In this document: positions 16,467 to 25,142 of the stretch, one piece after another
Layout of the letters: each line of letters starts with the position of its first letter
Numbering within the stretch: the stretch's first letter is position 1
Assembly: GCF_007290395.2 (NCBI RefSeq)
Contig: NZ_CP041656.2
Coordinates: 4,898,001-4,962,000, forward strand
Direction: 5' to 3'
Length of the DNA: 64,000 nt
Source of the DNA: Bradyrhizobium cosmicum
GTDB lineage: Bacteria; Pseudomonadota; Alphaproteobacteria; Rhizobiales; Xanthobacteraceae
Notes under the pieces: model-generated
Databases searched by the model: none
Told to the model about the DNA's origin: nothing
The model's input: only the letters and a program-made list of their open reading frames with translations
Translations under genes and position numbers: made by a program

Positions 16467-16583
16467 CGCGGCCAAGGTTGGCTCGAATCCGCAAATTGAT
16501 GGTCGCAAGTTCATGAACGCATCCGCGTTCGCTTGACCATGTTTGCGGTGTTGGAACCGGCAATCCAAAAAATCACAGGACTT

Positions 16584-17078
16584 ATGATGCTGTCTCGCTC
16601 GAGCGCCGCAATTTGCGGCGCCCTGGTTGCGCTTGCCGTTTCTGTTACCGTTGCTCGAAGTGAACCGCGAGGAGTTCGCTCAAGTCCCGTCGTCGATGCC
16701 ACCTCTGGAGATGCGATTGTCGGCGCAGCGTCCATGTACAATCCGTTCAAGCCCGGCAAGGAAGAAGGCGGCCCGAGCACAGCCTCCGGCGAGCGTTATG
16801 ATCCCTCTGCCTGGACGGCCGCCATCAAGACGAACTTGCGTCGAAAATTTGGTGGGGTCCGGTTTGGAGCAAAGCCGAAATATGCGCTCGTGGAGGCCGA
16901 CGGCAAAAAGGTCATCGTCAAGATCAATGACGTGGGCCCGCTAAGGCCGGGCCGCATCATCGACCTCAACGAGCGGACGATGCGCCATTTCGATCCAGGT
17001 TTGGAGCAGGGAGTCATTGATGACGTCCGGGTAAGCCCACTTGCAGGGGACAATTGGACCCCGGGCCCGGTGGGCTGA
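16584..17078 (+). CDS. RlpA-like double-psi beta-barrel protein
   Basis: 164 residues from ATG 16584, preceded by CAGGA; an upstream in-frame ATG at 16533 lacks a site. Residues 1-26 are a signal peptide. The mature part has the RlpA/DPBB order: ASMYNPF, then TASGERYDPSAWTAA, then KVIVKINDVGPLRPGRIIDLNERT. The Asp residues in KINDVGP and RIIDL occupy the positions expected for lytic transglycosylase-type RlpA proteins. It lacks the SPOR domain of full-length RlpA, so it is a short cell-wall-associated form, possibly a peptidoglycan hydrolase. It is followed by the convergent LysR gene. Confidence 0.75.
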   Translation: MMLSRSSAAICGALVALAVSVTVARSEPRGVRSSPVVDATSGDAIVGAASMYNPFKPGKEEGGPSTASGERYDPSAWTAAIKTNLRRKFGGVRFGAKPKYALVEADGKKVIVKINDVGPLRPGRIIDLNERTMRHFDPGLEQGVIDDVRVSPLAGDNWTPGPVG

Positions 17079-17128
17079 ACATCGCGTGCGACAAGACAAA
17101 GATTGCACGTCGCGGACGCTCGATGAGT

Positions 17129-18052
17129 TCATGCCCGGCCTTTGCGCGTCTTCGCCCCCGCCTCCTCCTCCCGCCCAAACCGCTCCACCAGAAAATCGAT
17201 GAACAGCCGCACCTTCACCGACAGATGCCGCGTCGGCGGATAGACCGCGTAGAGCGCGAGCGGCGGCGCGGAATAATCGTCCAGCACCGTGCGCAGCTCG
17301 CCTTTCTTCAAAGCATCGGCAGCGATGAAGTCCGGCAGCAGCGCGAGCCCCCTGCCCTTGATTGCGGCGTCGCGCAGCACCTCGGCGTTGTTGACGCAGA
17401 GAGACCAGGCCGGCTGGATCCAGTGATCGCCGTCGGCGCCGGACAGCTTCCACTGATTGCCGGTGAGCAGGAAGCCGTAGGTCAGCGACGCATGCTCGCG
17501 CAGATCCTGCGGATGTTTTGGCGTGCCGTGGCGCGCGAGATAATCCGGCGACGCGCAGATCATCCGCCCTACCGGCATGATTTTTCGCGCGATCAAACTG
17601 GAGGATTCCAATTCCGCGATCCGCAGCGTCACGTCAAAGCCGTCCTGGACGGGATCGAGCAGATCGTCGCTGAGCACGAGTTGGAGCTGAAGCTCCGGAT
17701 ACGCCGCCATGAAATCGGCGAGCACGGGACCGAGCCGCATGGTGCCGAACGACATCGGTGCGTTGACGCGAAGCAGCCCGCGCGGCGCCGACTGGGCCTG
17801 CGTCACCGCCTGGTCGGCGGCCTCGATCTCCGAGAGGATCACGACCGCGCGCTCGAAATAGCGCTGGCCGATCTCGGTCGGGCTGGCGTGCCGCGTGGTG
17901 CGGTTCAGGAGCTGGACGCCGAGGCTGCCCTCGAGGTCGGCGATGTATTTGCTGATCGCCGAGCGCGAGAGCCGCAGCTGGCGGCCGGCTTCGGCAAAGC
18001 TGCCGCTTTCGACCACCTTCACGAAGGCCCGGAGGCTGCCGACCTTATCCAT
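17129..18052 (-). CDS. LysR family transcriptional regulator
   Basis: 307 residues, the usual LysR length. Residues 1-60 are a winged helix-turn-helix (LRAFVKVVESGSFAEAGRQLRLSRSAISKYIADLE). The rest is a substrate-binding LysR effector domain of the type found in the aromatic/quinone-stress subgroup (RGLLRVNAPMSFG...). It is divergent from the dioxygenase-hydrolase pair at 18185-19746, with 132 bases between the start codons and two near-identical sites in that gap, so it very probably controls those genes and itself. The inducing ligand is not evident. Confidence 0.88.
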   Translation of the reverse strand: MDKVGSLRAFVKVVESGSFAEAGRQLRLSRSAISKYIADLEGSLGVQLLNRTTRHASPTEIGQRYFERAVVILSEIEAADQAVTQAQSAPRGLLRVNAPMSFGTMRLGPVLADFMAAYPELQLQLVLSDDLLDPVQDGFDVTLRIAELESSSLIARKIMPVGRMICASPDYLARHGTPKHPQDLREHASLTYGFLLTGNQWKLSGADGDHWIQPAWSLCVNNAEVLRDAAIKGRGLALLPDFIAADALKKGELRTVLDDYSAPPLALYAVYPPTRHLSVKVRLFIDFLVERFGREEEAGAKTRKGRA

Positions 18053-18066
18053 GGGCGGTCCCCGGC

Positions 18067-18122
18067 GATTGTTTCCAAATCGTAGACATAGACGTCATAT
18101 TTGCACGGATTGTCTCCAATCC
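18067..18122. promoter_or_regulatory. Paired 15-bp candidate LysR operator sites
   Basis: GATTGTTTCCAAATC at 18067-18081 and GATTGTCTCCAATCC at 18108-18122 share 12 of 15 bases and sit 41 bases apart, about four helical turns. The second copy is centred on a perfect inverted repeat GGATTG-TCTC-CAATCC (18107-18122). The first copy is 15 bases before the LysR start codon, which would allow autorepression. Paired sites in a divergent promoter are the normal LysR arrangement. Confidence 0.6.
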
Positions 18123-18184
18123 AAACCGGAACGATATTTCTGCCCAGAGAGCGATACCGCTCGTACGAATTCTGGAGGACGACA

Positions 18185-19123
18185 ATGTCTGGACTGCACC
18201 ACGTCACCGCGATTGCCGGCGACCCCATCCGCAATTTCCGCTTTTACACCCGCGATCTCGGCCTGCGCTTCGTCAAGAAGACGGTCAATTTCGACGATCC
18301 CGGCACCTATCACTTCTATTACGGCGACGAGACCGGCCGCCCCGGCACCATCCTGACCTTCTTCCCCTGGGCCGGCGCACCCTCGGGGCGCCGCGGCGTC
18401 GGCGAGACCCATCAAACCGCCTTCCGCGTGCCGCAGCGTTCGCTGGGTTACTGGACCCAGCGCTTCACCGAGAAGGGCATCGCCTACGAGGCGCTGGAGA
18501 AGCGCTTCGGCGAATCCGTGCTGCCGTTCACCGACCCTGATGGCATGGCGCTCGCGCTGGTCGGCGTTCCCGGCGCCGAGAACGAGCCGGGCTGGAGCAA
18601 TGGCGACGTGCCGGCCGAGCACGCGATCCGCGGCTTCCACGGCGTGACCCTGCTGCTCGACAGCGCGGCGAAGACGGCTGCCGTCCTCACCGACGTGTTC
18701 GGCTTCAAGGAGGTGGGCCGCGAAGGCTCCGTGATTCGCTTCAAGGCAGCGGGCGATGTCGAAGGCAGCGTCGTCGACATCTACGAGGCCAAGGGCTTCC
18801 TGCGCGGACATCAGGGCGGCGGCTCGGTGCACCACATCGCCTTCCGCGCCGTTGACGATGCCGAGCAGGGCAAGATGGCCACGAGGCTCGTGAGCAATCA
18901 CGGCCTGCATCCGACCGAGCAGCGGGACCGCAACTACTTCCGCTCGATCTACTTCCGCGAGCCCGGCGGCGTGCTGTTCGAGATCGCGACCGACATCCCC
19001 GGCTTCGCCGTGGACGAGCCCGTCGCGACGCTGGGGCGAGACCTGAAGCTGCCAAGCTTCCTCGAGCAGCACCGCAAGCAGATCGAGGACGTGCTGCCGA
19101 GCCTGGAGGAGACCGTGGCATGA
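18185..19123 (+). CDS. Ring-cleaving dioxygenase, glyoxalase superfamily (MhqO/LinE-like)
   Basis: 312 residues from ATG 18185 with GGAGG 8 bases upstream; an earlier in-frame start at 18101 would add 28 residues without a site. Two vicinal-oxygen-chelate modules are seen: GLHHVTAIAGD at the N-terminus (His5/His6), SVHHIAF (His216/217) and GVLFEIATD (Glu266), which together give the His-His-Glu metal centre of extradiol/hydroquinone dioxygenases. Expected reaction: oxidative cleavage of a (hydro)quinone or catechol-like ring. It overlaps the hydrolase gene by 4 bases, the pairing known from the mhqNOD-type quinone detoxification loci. Control is probably by the divergent LysR protein. Confidence 0.85.
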   Translation: MSGLHHVTAIAGDPIRNFRFYTRDLGLRFVKKTVNFDDPGTYHFYYGDETGRPGTILTFFPWAGAPSGRRGVGETHQTAFRVPQRSLGYWTQRFTEKGIAYEALEKRFGESVLPFTDPDGMALALVGVPGAENEPGWSNGDVPAEHAIRGFHGVTLLLDSAAKTAAVLTDVFGFKEVGREGSVIRFKAAGDVEGSVVDIYEAKGFLRGHQGGGSVHHIAFRAVDDAEQGKMATRLVSNHGLHPTEQRDRNYFRSIYFREPGGVLFEIATDIPGFAVDEPVATLGRDLKLPSFLEQHRKQIEDVLPSLEETVA

Positions 19124-19746
19124 CCGAGAGTGCATTCATCCATCGTTACGAGCCCGCGACCAGCGCGGGCTCTCCCCCGCTCCTGCTGCTGCACGGCACC
19201 GGCGGCGACGAGAACGACCTGCTGGGTCTCGGCAAGATGATCTCGCCCGGCTCGGCCCTGCTCTCCCCGCGCGGCCGCGTGCTCGAGCACGGCATGCCGC
19301 GCTTCTTCCGCCGCCTCGCGGAAGGCGTGTTCGACGAGGACGATGTGCGCCGGCGCGCGCTCGAGCTCGGCGACTTCGTCACGGAGGCACGGAAGCAGTA
19401 CGGCATCGCCGCGCCTGTGGCCGTCGGTTTCTCCAACGGCGCCAACATCGCCGCCGCACTGCTGTTGCTGAATCCGGACGCACTCGCAGGCGCGATTCTG
19501 ATGCGTGCGATGGTGCCGCTGTCGGATCCACCGAAGGCGGAGCTTGGTGGCAAGCCCATCCTGTTGCTGTCCGGCCAAGCCGATCCGATCGTGCCCGCGA
19601 GCAACTCGGCAAAACTTGCGGCGCTGTTGTCGGAAGCCGGCGCGCGTGTCGAGCACAAGGTGCTGCCATCAGGTCATCAATTGTCGCAAGCCGATGTGAC
19701 GCTGGCCCGCAACTGGATCGGCAACGTCGACGCCAAGGCGGCATAA
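19120..19746 (+). CDS. Alpha/beta hydrolase, phospholipase/carboxylesterase type (MhqD-like)
   Basis: 208 residues. The oxyanion segment LLLLHGTGGDEND and the triad Ser105 (GFSNGAN), Asp155 (SGQADPIVP) and His186 (PSGHQLS) are all present, as in the small carboxylesterase family. It is translationally coupled to the preceding ring-cleaving dioxygenase (ATGA overlap), so it probably hydrolyses the ring-cleavage product or an ester of the same substrate. A 12-bp perfect hairpin follows the stop. Confidence 0.85.
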   Translation: MTESAFIHRYEPATSAGSPPLLLLHGTGGDENDLLGLGKMISPGSALLSPRGRVLEHGMPRFFRRLAEGVFDEDDVRRRALELGDFVTEARKQYGIAAPVAVGFSNGANIAAALLLLNPDALAGAILMRAMVPLSDPPKAELGGKPILLLSGQADPIVPASNSAKLAALLSEAGARVEHKVLPSGHQLSQADVTLARNWIGNVDAKAA

Positions 19747-20071
19747 CCCGAGAAGCGGCGCACCGCCGAGACCGCGGTGCGCCGCCTCCTGACCTCGCAA
19801 AGGTTCCCATAAGTCAACCGCGTGTTCCACATTCAAAACACACGCCCATATTGCGACTCTATTAAGAGTTGTTATGGCACATCAACTCCCGTGATGCAGG
19901 GAGTAGCCGCAAATGGCCACGAGGTTCTGTTCGAGTCCGTCACGAACGCCCCAAAGGAGGAGCGGGCTGACGGAGAAAGTCACCCCTCCTGCGTCGGCTC
20001 CGGTTGAACCGGCCATTGGTTCCAATGCTCCATCGCGCCTGACGCCGTCCCGCGCCTGATCGCGTGAACTG
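19747..20071. other. 325-base intergenic stretch before the acyltransferase
   Basis: Apart from the hairpin at its left end, I see only a small ACTCCC/GGGAGT hairpin near 19890 and a GGTTGAACC palindrome near 20005. A 61-codon open frame (19822-20007) has no ribosome site and no recognisable protein character. The TTCGAGTC string near 19930 mimics a tRNA T-loop, but its flanks do not pair. No gene is called. Confidence 0.5.
19755..19785 (+). terminator. Hairpin after the dioxygenase-hydrolase operon
   Basis: GCGGCGCACCGC at 19755-19766 pairs perfectly with GCGGTGCGCCGC at 19774-19785 around a 7-base loop, 8 bases after the hydrolase stop. There is no T-run, so termination may be partial or factor-assisted. 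Confidence 0.6.
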
Positions 20072-21217
20072 ATGGGACTTTTGCGACTCCTCCTGGCACT
20101 GGCGGTTGTCGGCGACCACGTCTTGCCGCCATTTCCCTGGCTTCGTCTCACGACGGGAATCATGGCGGTCGAGGTCTTCTTTGTCATTTCCGGATTCTAC
20201 ATGCAGATGGTGCTGTCGCAGCGATACGCGTCCGCAGCAGCATTCTATCTTAGTCGCGCATTTCGAATCTTCCCGACATACTGGATCGTCGCTGCACTCG
20301 CTCTCGCGTTTTGGCCCGCGAACGGTTTCCGCGACATTGCCATCCTCGGTTGGCAACCGGCGATTCTGGTGTTCGCGTCCAACATCTTGATCGTTCTCCA
20401 GGACACCCTGCTGTTTCTCGGAGTGGATCACGGCGAGCTGTTCTTCACCGCGGATTTTCATTCCACCGCGCCTCAACTGTCCTCGTACCTGATCGTGCGC
20501 CCATCGTGGACGCTGGCGCTGGAGCTGTATTTTTACCTGTTGGCGCCCTTCCTGGCCCGGCTTCGATGCGTCTATCTGGGTGCGATGGCCCTCATGCTCA
20601 CCGGAGCGAGGCTTGCAGCCTATGGCGCTGGACTGGATCACGATCCCTGGTTCTATCGCTTCTTTCCATTCGAGCTCCCGCTATTTGTGCTCGGAATGCT
20701 CAGCTTCCGGTTGCTCCGCCAGATCGAAGTGCTTCCGCTCCTGAAGTCCAAAGCCGTAGCGCTCGTCGCCATCGCCGGGCTGATCGTGCTCGGACAGCAT
20801 TTTGTTTTGAATGTGCCCGAGCAGTACGGCTTCGTTGCAGCCGCACTTGCCGCGGCAGTCGCACCGGTTGCCTTCACGGCCTTCAAGGACGTCAGCATCG
20901 ATCGATTTGTCGGGGATCTTTCCTACCCGATCTATCTCGTGCATTTCCCGATCATTCAGTTTCTGAGCAACGACTATGTCGTGGTGGTTGCAATCAGCCT
21001 GCTGGTGTCTTGCCTCCTCGTCGTCGGCCTTGACAGGCCGCTGGATCGACTTCGGCATCGCCTCGCCAACGGACATCGGAACAAGAGCCGGCCCGTGCCA
21101 CCAATCCCGGCCGAAGCGGCGTTTGGATTGGCCAACACTGCAGAGAGCCAATCGGGATTGAGGCCTGACCTGAGACCACGAGCGGACGTCGATTCCGAGA
21201 TCGCTAATGTCCGCTAA
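20072..21217 (+). CDS. Acyltransferase 3 (OafA/NodX-type) membrane protein
   Basis: 381 residues with about ten hydrophobic segments. The N-terminus LRLLLALAVVGDHVLPP carries the conserved His of the acyltransferase-3 family, followed by TGIMAVEVFFVISGFYM and the FYLSRAFRIFPTYW motif. These inner-membrane proteins transfer acetyl or other acyl groups to sugars of polysaccharides or lipo-oligosaccharides. The last 30-40 residues are a hydrophilic tail. No polysaccharide genes are adjacent, so the acceptor is unknown. The ribosome site is weak, but the ATG at 20072 fits the usual distance to the first TM segment. Confidence 0.82.
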   Translation: MGLLRLLLALAVVGDHVLPPFPWLRLTTGIMAVEVFFVISGFYMQMVLSQRYASAAAFYLSRAFRIFPTYWIVAALALAFWPANGFRDIAILGWQPAILVFASNILIVLQDTLLFLGVDHGELFFTADFHSTAPQLSSYLIVRPSWTLALELYFYLLAPFLARLRCVYLGAMALMLTGARLAAYGAGLDHDPWFYRFFPFELPLFVLGMLSFRLLRQIEVLPLLKSKAVALVAIAGLIVLGQHFVLNVPEQYGFVAAALAAAVAPVAFTAFKDVSIDRFVGDLSYPIYLVHFPIIQFLSNDYVVVVAISLLVSCLLVVGLDRPLDRLRHRLANGHRNKSRPVPPIPAEAAFGLANTAESQSGLRPDLRPRADVDSEIANVR

Positions 21218-21236
21218 GGGGCCAGAAGGCGACATT
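21206..21236. repeat. Genus-type degenerate palindromic repeat overlapping the acyltransferase stop
   Basis: AATGTCCGC near the left end is mirrored by GCGACATT at the right end, with GGGGCCAGAAG between them. This resembles the short AATGTCCGCT...AAAGCGGACATT elements that I associate with Bradyrhizobium intergenic DNA. A fragment of the same type (GGGGCAAAAGCGGACA) is at 21917-21932. Confidence 0.4.
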
Positions 21237-21299
21237 CCCGCGGACTTGAGGGACGCCATTGGAAAGAGAAGTCGCAATGAGCGCTGGAGTTAGCTCATC

Positions 21300-21686
21300 C
21301 TACTTGGATGGTGGAGTATCGTAGAGCGGCTTGCCTTTATCGACGATGTGTACCGTCAAAAGCTTTACTGCCTTATCGCCAATGACCTTGAAAGCGCCGT
21401 GCGGAACATCTCGAACATTCACAGCGGCTATCCCCGTTGGAAATGGCACTTGCTTGCCGTCTGGTAACTCGATCGTGCCGCCTTCCAAAACGTAAAAGGA
21501 CTCTTCGCCGTGGTGGATATGGAGCTTTGAGGTGTCGCCCGGCTTGATCTCGGAGATGCTGGTGATGACCTCCATATTTGTACCGGTCAAATCCGCTCGC
21601 TTTAATTCCTTTCGGAACGGCGAGTCTTGGGCGCTTGCTGCGAATGTGAAAAGTGACGCAAACAGAATTCCGAGTAAGAACTTCAT
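21300..21686 (-). CDS. Secreted cupin-domain protein
   Basis: 128 residues; GGGAGGA stands about 8 bases before the ATG. Residues 1-19 are a signal peptide ending ASA. A single cupin barrel follows, with metal ligands expected at His56, His58, Glu62 (LHIHHGEESF) and His96 (VPHGAFK). The protein is periplasmic. Substrate is unknown; small cupins of this kind may bind a metal or act as simple dioxygenase/isomerase domains. It lies in a less GC-rich patch with unrelated neighbours. Confidence 0.75.
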   Translation of the reverse strand: MKFLLGILFASLFTFAASAQDSPFRKELKRADLTGTNMEVITSISEIKPGDTSKLHIHHGEESFYVLEGGTIELPDGKQVPFPTGIAAVNVRDVPHGAFKVIGDKAVKLLTVHIVDKGKPLYDTPPSK

Positions 21687-21958
21687 CGGTATCCTCCCTA
21701 CTTCACGAAATCTCCGGATCTGGTAGACGGCTGATTTAGCCAGAGGTGCAGCATTCCGCTCAAGGTTTATCGTTATTGCAATGCAATGCGGGTGGCTAAT
21801 GCTCTGCCCCTTGAAGATCGGCTTCGGTCATGATCGCCCTTTGAAGCGCCGGCCGGCTGCTTCTGATCCAGCCCCATGAACTGACGATCCGGGACGCTGC
21901 CTAGACTTCACGTTCGGGGCAAAAGCGGACAGCAACCACGTGTAGTTGTCCTAAATAC
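21687..21958. other. Gene-free stretch with a repeat fragment
   Basis: 272 bases between the cupin gene and the GFA gene. It holds a GGGGCAAAAGCGGACA string at 21917-21932 related to the palindrome at 21206. Nothing else is recognised. Confidence 0.4.
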
Positions 21959-22381
21959 CTACTCGGCTTCCAGGGGTCGACTCTGATCGCGCAGCAGGAG
22001 CACTTCCTGAGGAAATCGAACCCATTCAAGCTTCGAATCGCACCAAGCTGCGACCTTTGGCTCAGGAAAAGTTGGATCAGCGAAACATCCAACCGGGATA
22101 CCAATTAGGTCAGGCAAAAGCTCAGGAACTGTGCTCACCGTCGAGCCGCATTGGGGGCAAAAAACGCATTCGACCTTCCCGCCTGACGCCCCCTTGCGAG
22201 CATACGTGACGCTCTCGCCAGAGCGTCCCGTTATTTGGTTCTTGCTCCATCGGGACGTAAGAGCGAATGCGCTTCCCGAGCGTCTTTGACACCGGGTGCA
22301 GTTGCAAGCAGAAACTAGAGCGGGTTCGCCCTCGACGCTTAGACTTAGCTGTCCGCAATGGCAACTCGCTATGCGCGCCAT
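21959..22381 (-). CDS. GFA family (glutathione-dependent formaldehyde-activating-like) zinc protein
   Basis: 140 residues from ATG 22381, which has GGAGGG about 8 bases upstream; an in-frame TTG five codons earlier has none. Zinc-binding cysteines are at 7 and 9 (CHCG), 26, 28 and 31 (CNCTRC), and 75 and 78 (FCPQCG), the full GFA-fold pattern. Members of this family are mostly of unknown substrate; only some promote S-hydroxymethylglutathione formation. No formaldehyde oxidation gene is nearby, so that function is not implied. Confidence 0.85.
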   Translation of the reverse strand: MARIASCHCGQLSLSVEGEPALVSACNCTRCQRRSGSAFALTSRWSKNQITGRSGESVTYARKGASGGKVECVFCPQCGSTVSTVPELLPDLIGIPVGCFADPTFPEPKVAAWCDSKLEWVRFPQEVLLLRDQSRPLEAE

Positions 22382-22646
22382 GCCGCTGCCCTCCAACCTC
22401 TTTCAGAGCATTGCAATCTTAGATAGATTGAAGTTAAGACGTCAAGCAGCGCACAAAACGCTTAGCTGCGGGCCACAATCGGGGCCGATGAGTGAGCTTG
22501 GCAAAGTCGACAATGGACCAGAAGCCAACTATGTGCGGGGCGGTTAAGGCTTAGTACATCACAACTAAAACGTGCCAACCGGGAACGATAACCGTTCGCC
22601 CACGAGCACGCTGCTCCAGATTGGATTTGTACGCGAGGACGTTCGT
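22382..22646. other. Gene-free stretch between the GFA gene and the small secreted protein
   Basis: 265 bases of lower GC content between divergent genes. Open frames here (for example 22462-22695 on the minus strand) have no ribosome site or protein character. Promoters for both flanking genes must lie here, but I cannot define them. Confidence 0.4.
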
Positions 22647-23039
22647 ATGAAGCTCTTGCCTGTCGTGTTCCTTGCTGGCCTGAGCGGGACGGCATTAGCT
22701 CAACAAGAGGCTGTTGAAGTCGGCAAAGCGATGACCGAGCAGCTCAAACCTTACAGGGATTGCCTCAAGGCGGAGGTCGCCAAAGCGACATCTAAGGAGC
22801 AAGCTCAACTTATCGTTCAGAAAGCGTGCGCAGACTTGCGCCTCAGCGTCAGACCCAAGCTCATAGAAACCGTCCGCCGGATACTAAATCCTGTCCCTCC
22901 CTCCTACAACGCCGACCAAGCCGCCGATGGTGCATTGAAGATGACGCAAGTAGGAGCCTATTACGACTTCACTGGCGAGGCTCGCGCCTTTCACCAAAGG
23001 CTAAGAGATCAAGCTGACGAACGCAAAACGCGTCCATAA
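22647..23039 (+). CDS. Small secreted protein of unknown function
   Basis: 130 residues from ATG 22647 with GAGGA about 9 bases upstream. Residues 1-19 are a signal peptide ending TALAQ. The mature part is mostly charged helical sequence with two cysteines (DCLKAE and KACADL) that could form a disulphide. No family recognised. Convergent with the DUF1254 gene. Confidence 0.6.
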   Translation: MKLLPVVFLAGLSGTALAQQEAVEVGKAMTEQLKPYRDCLKAEVAKATSKEQAQLIVQKACADLRLSVRPKLIETVRRILNPVPPSYNADQAADGALKMTQVGAYYDFTGEARAFHQRLRDQADERKTRP

Positions 23040-23122
23040 CAAGTCAGTTGCAACACCAAAGTCGGCTTCCAGGGCCAACAGCGGAGATGAAGAGGCGAGT
23101 CGAAGCTCGGACCTCCTTCTTG

Positions 23123-24619
23123 CTATATCGGCTCAATCTCGCCGGGACGCCAAGTTTTGTCGAACCACGGCTGGAGCGGGCCGTAGAGGCGCAGGAGCGT
23201 GTTCCATCCTTTGCCGGGGATGGTCTGCACCCAGTTGTTCTCCTTCCCAGCCGGCGCCTTGGGCCCGAAATAGATGTCCACTGACCCGTCGGCGTTCGGC
23301 AAGAGTTTCGGGTTCTGGCTGGTTGCGGCTGGCCAACGCTGGTCGGTCTGCAGCATGGAGCGGGTCTGATTGTCGTAGAGGATGACCGACCAAAATTGCT
23401 TGACCGGGATATTCGGTGGCAGGTGCAGCTTGTAGTTTTTTCCGCCGTCGAGCGGCTTGTTTTGGCTATCAACGAACGCGGCCATGTACTGCGATCCCTC
23501 GCCAACTGACTTCGAATCCATCGCCGGCGTCACACCGGTCGCGTAGAAGAAGAATGCCGAGTAGGCATCGAGGATACGCGCGCCGTTTTCCTCGAATTTG
23601 TAGCCGCCGAAGAAGCCCGTGCGCCACGCGCTGTTGGGATAATAGTAGCTTTCCTCGATCCGGAACCGGCCATTGATTGTACGCGCGGTGGCGTCACCTA
23701 TTAAGGCGGCTTCGGTCAGAATTTTTTTCATCCGTGCGTCGGGCGCGAAGGACTTCCCCTTCTGGATGCCGATCGATGCGTAGAGCCCGAGTGTGACCGG
23801 GTCAACTGTATCGGTCGGCTCCTCCTGCACAACCTGATTCAGATACTCCCAAAAGGGATAATCTCCCGGCGCCAGCGTGCTGAATGCCTTACCGGAAACA
23901 TGCACGAAATTGAGTTTCGGGGGATTGGCAGCATCTTTCAGGCGATAGATGCGCGTGTGCTTTTCGACCGCGTCGACGCCGGGCTTCGGATCGCCGTTGA
24001 CCAAGAACGAGCGCCACGGAACCCAGACGCTGAACGTCGCCGGCTTCACGACAAAGTAGCCGGTCGGCACCTCGCCGTTGTAACCGGGCGGCAAGATCAG
24101 GTACTTGCCGCCCTGACCCTTGTCCGGGCCGACGAGTCCAACATCAGTAACAAAATTATACCACATGTCGTTGATGAGGCCGAGCACATTGGGTGGCACT
24201 TCGAGCACCAGAGGCCCGTCACGCAGGTCGAGCCAAAACCAAGTGTACGGCGTGTTGTTGTTCGGCGTGAGAAAAAGCGACTTCGAGTCCATCCTATCCT
24301 CGAAGATCGGCACCGTTAGATTGAATGGACCTAGCTCCGCCATTCCCTTTCGATTTGCCAATTGGTTCACTGGAGCTAAGGCCAACAGGTAAGCTTGGAC
24401 GGCGTGTTGGAAGTCCAGATTGTCGTAGAGCTTTTCAACGGTCGCATCGTCGGGAAAGCCGTCGAAGAAGTTCAGTGTCCCAAGGCGGGTCTCTACCTTG
24501 TCCGAGATTGCAACGCCCGGCGGTATCGGCGTTTGCATTTTGTATTGCTGAGCGTTGAGCGGAATTGCCGAGAGCGCCACGAAAGACAGCGCAGAAATCA
24601 CTGATGCCACCAATTTCAT
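23123..24619 (-). CDS. DUF1254/DUF1214 domain secreted protein
   Basis: 498 residues: signal peptide 1-23 (ending LNA), an N-terminal DUF1254 domain (FPDDATVEKLYDNLDFQHAVQAYLLALAPVNQLANRKG is its start) and a C-terminal DUF1214 domain that includes LPPNIPVKQFWSVILYDNQTRSML and the closing WVQTIPGKGWNTLLRLYGPLQPWFDKTWRPG. The domain pair is common in soil and marine proteobacteria as an exported protein. Its biochemical role is unknown to me. Full length and intact. It stands alone in the less GC-rich patch. Confidence 0.85.
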   Translation of the reverse strand: MKLVASVISALSFVALSAIPLNAQQYKMQTPIPPGVAISDKVETRLGTLNFFDGFPDDATVEKLYDNLDFQHAVQAYLLALAPVNQLANRKGMAELGPFNLTVPIFEDRMDSKSLFLTPNNNTPYTWFWLDLRDGPLVLEVPPNVLGLINDMWYNFVTDVGLVGPDKGQGGKYLILPPGYNGEVPTGYFVVKPATFSVWVPWRSFLVNGDPKPGVDAVEKHTRIYRLKDAANPPKLNFVHVSGKAFSTLAPGDYPFWEYLNQVVQEEPTDTVDPVTLGLYASIGIQKGKSFAPDARMKKILTEAALIGDATARTINGRFRIEESYYYPNSAWRTGFFGGYKFEENGARILDAYSAFFFYATGVTPAMDSKSVGEGSQYMAAFVDSQNKPLDGGKNYKLHLPPNIPVKQFWSVILYDNQTRSMLQTDQRWPAATSQNPKLLPNADGSVDIYFGPKAPAGKENNWVQTIPGKGWNTLLRLYGPLQPWFDKTWRPGEIEPI

Positions 24620-24718
24620 GATACGGCCCGCCTTGAAAGATGTTGAGTTTATAAGCAGCTCTGCGGAAATCCGATCTTGGGGGTTCGGGGGAGGCTACGA
24701 ATCTCGCAAATTGACGGG

Positions 24719-24946
24719 TCAACGTCTGCCGGCGCGATTGACCGGACCGCCGCGGTTTACAGTGCCAGCACCCACCACCGCTTGTCGTGCAACGGGTCGC
24801 GGCCTCAGCACTACGCCCGGCCGTACGACGCAATTGGCTGGATAACCAACGTATGTGCAGTACACCACAGCGCTGGCTTTCTCGGTGCTCGCGGCTACGA
24901 ACCCGGTTATCAGCAGCGTAGTCGCTATTGCGAATGAGAGCTTCAC
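24719..24946 (-). CDS. Small secreted protein, Bradyrhizobium type
   Basis: 75 residues from a GTG start with an excellent AAGGAGG 7 bases upstream, which outweighs the short length. Signal peptide of about 27 residues ending KASA, two cysteines (YCTYVGYPANC) and a basic Pro/Arg/Val tail. Similar tiny proteins are frequent in this genus. No function known. Confidence 0.6.
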   Translation of the reverse strand: MKLSFAIATTLLITGFVAASTEKASAVVYCTYVGYPANCVVRPGVVLRPRPVARQAVVGAGTVNRGGPVNRAGRR

Positions 24947-25142
24947 TTTCGCCTCCTTCGTTTAGAACAATTAATTCCAATAAAATCGACCTTGGCGTTG
25001 ACCCAGATCAACAGGTCAAGCTCAATGTCCGAAGGGCAAGGCTGGGTGTCCGCTTTACCTGGGAAAGCAGACCTCCCGAGTTCATTGGTGCGTGCCCATG
25101 GGCACCTGCTCACCAACAAACACGCGACGCGAGCATTGACCT

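Noticed and set aside
19822..20007. 61-codon frame and a tRNA T-loop-like TTCGAGTC string
   Set aside because: The frame lacks a ribosome site and protein character. The bases on both sides of the string do not pair as a T-stem, and no anticodon arm is present.
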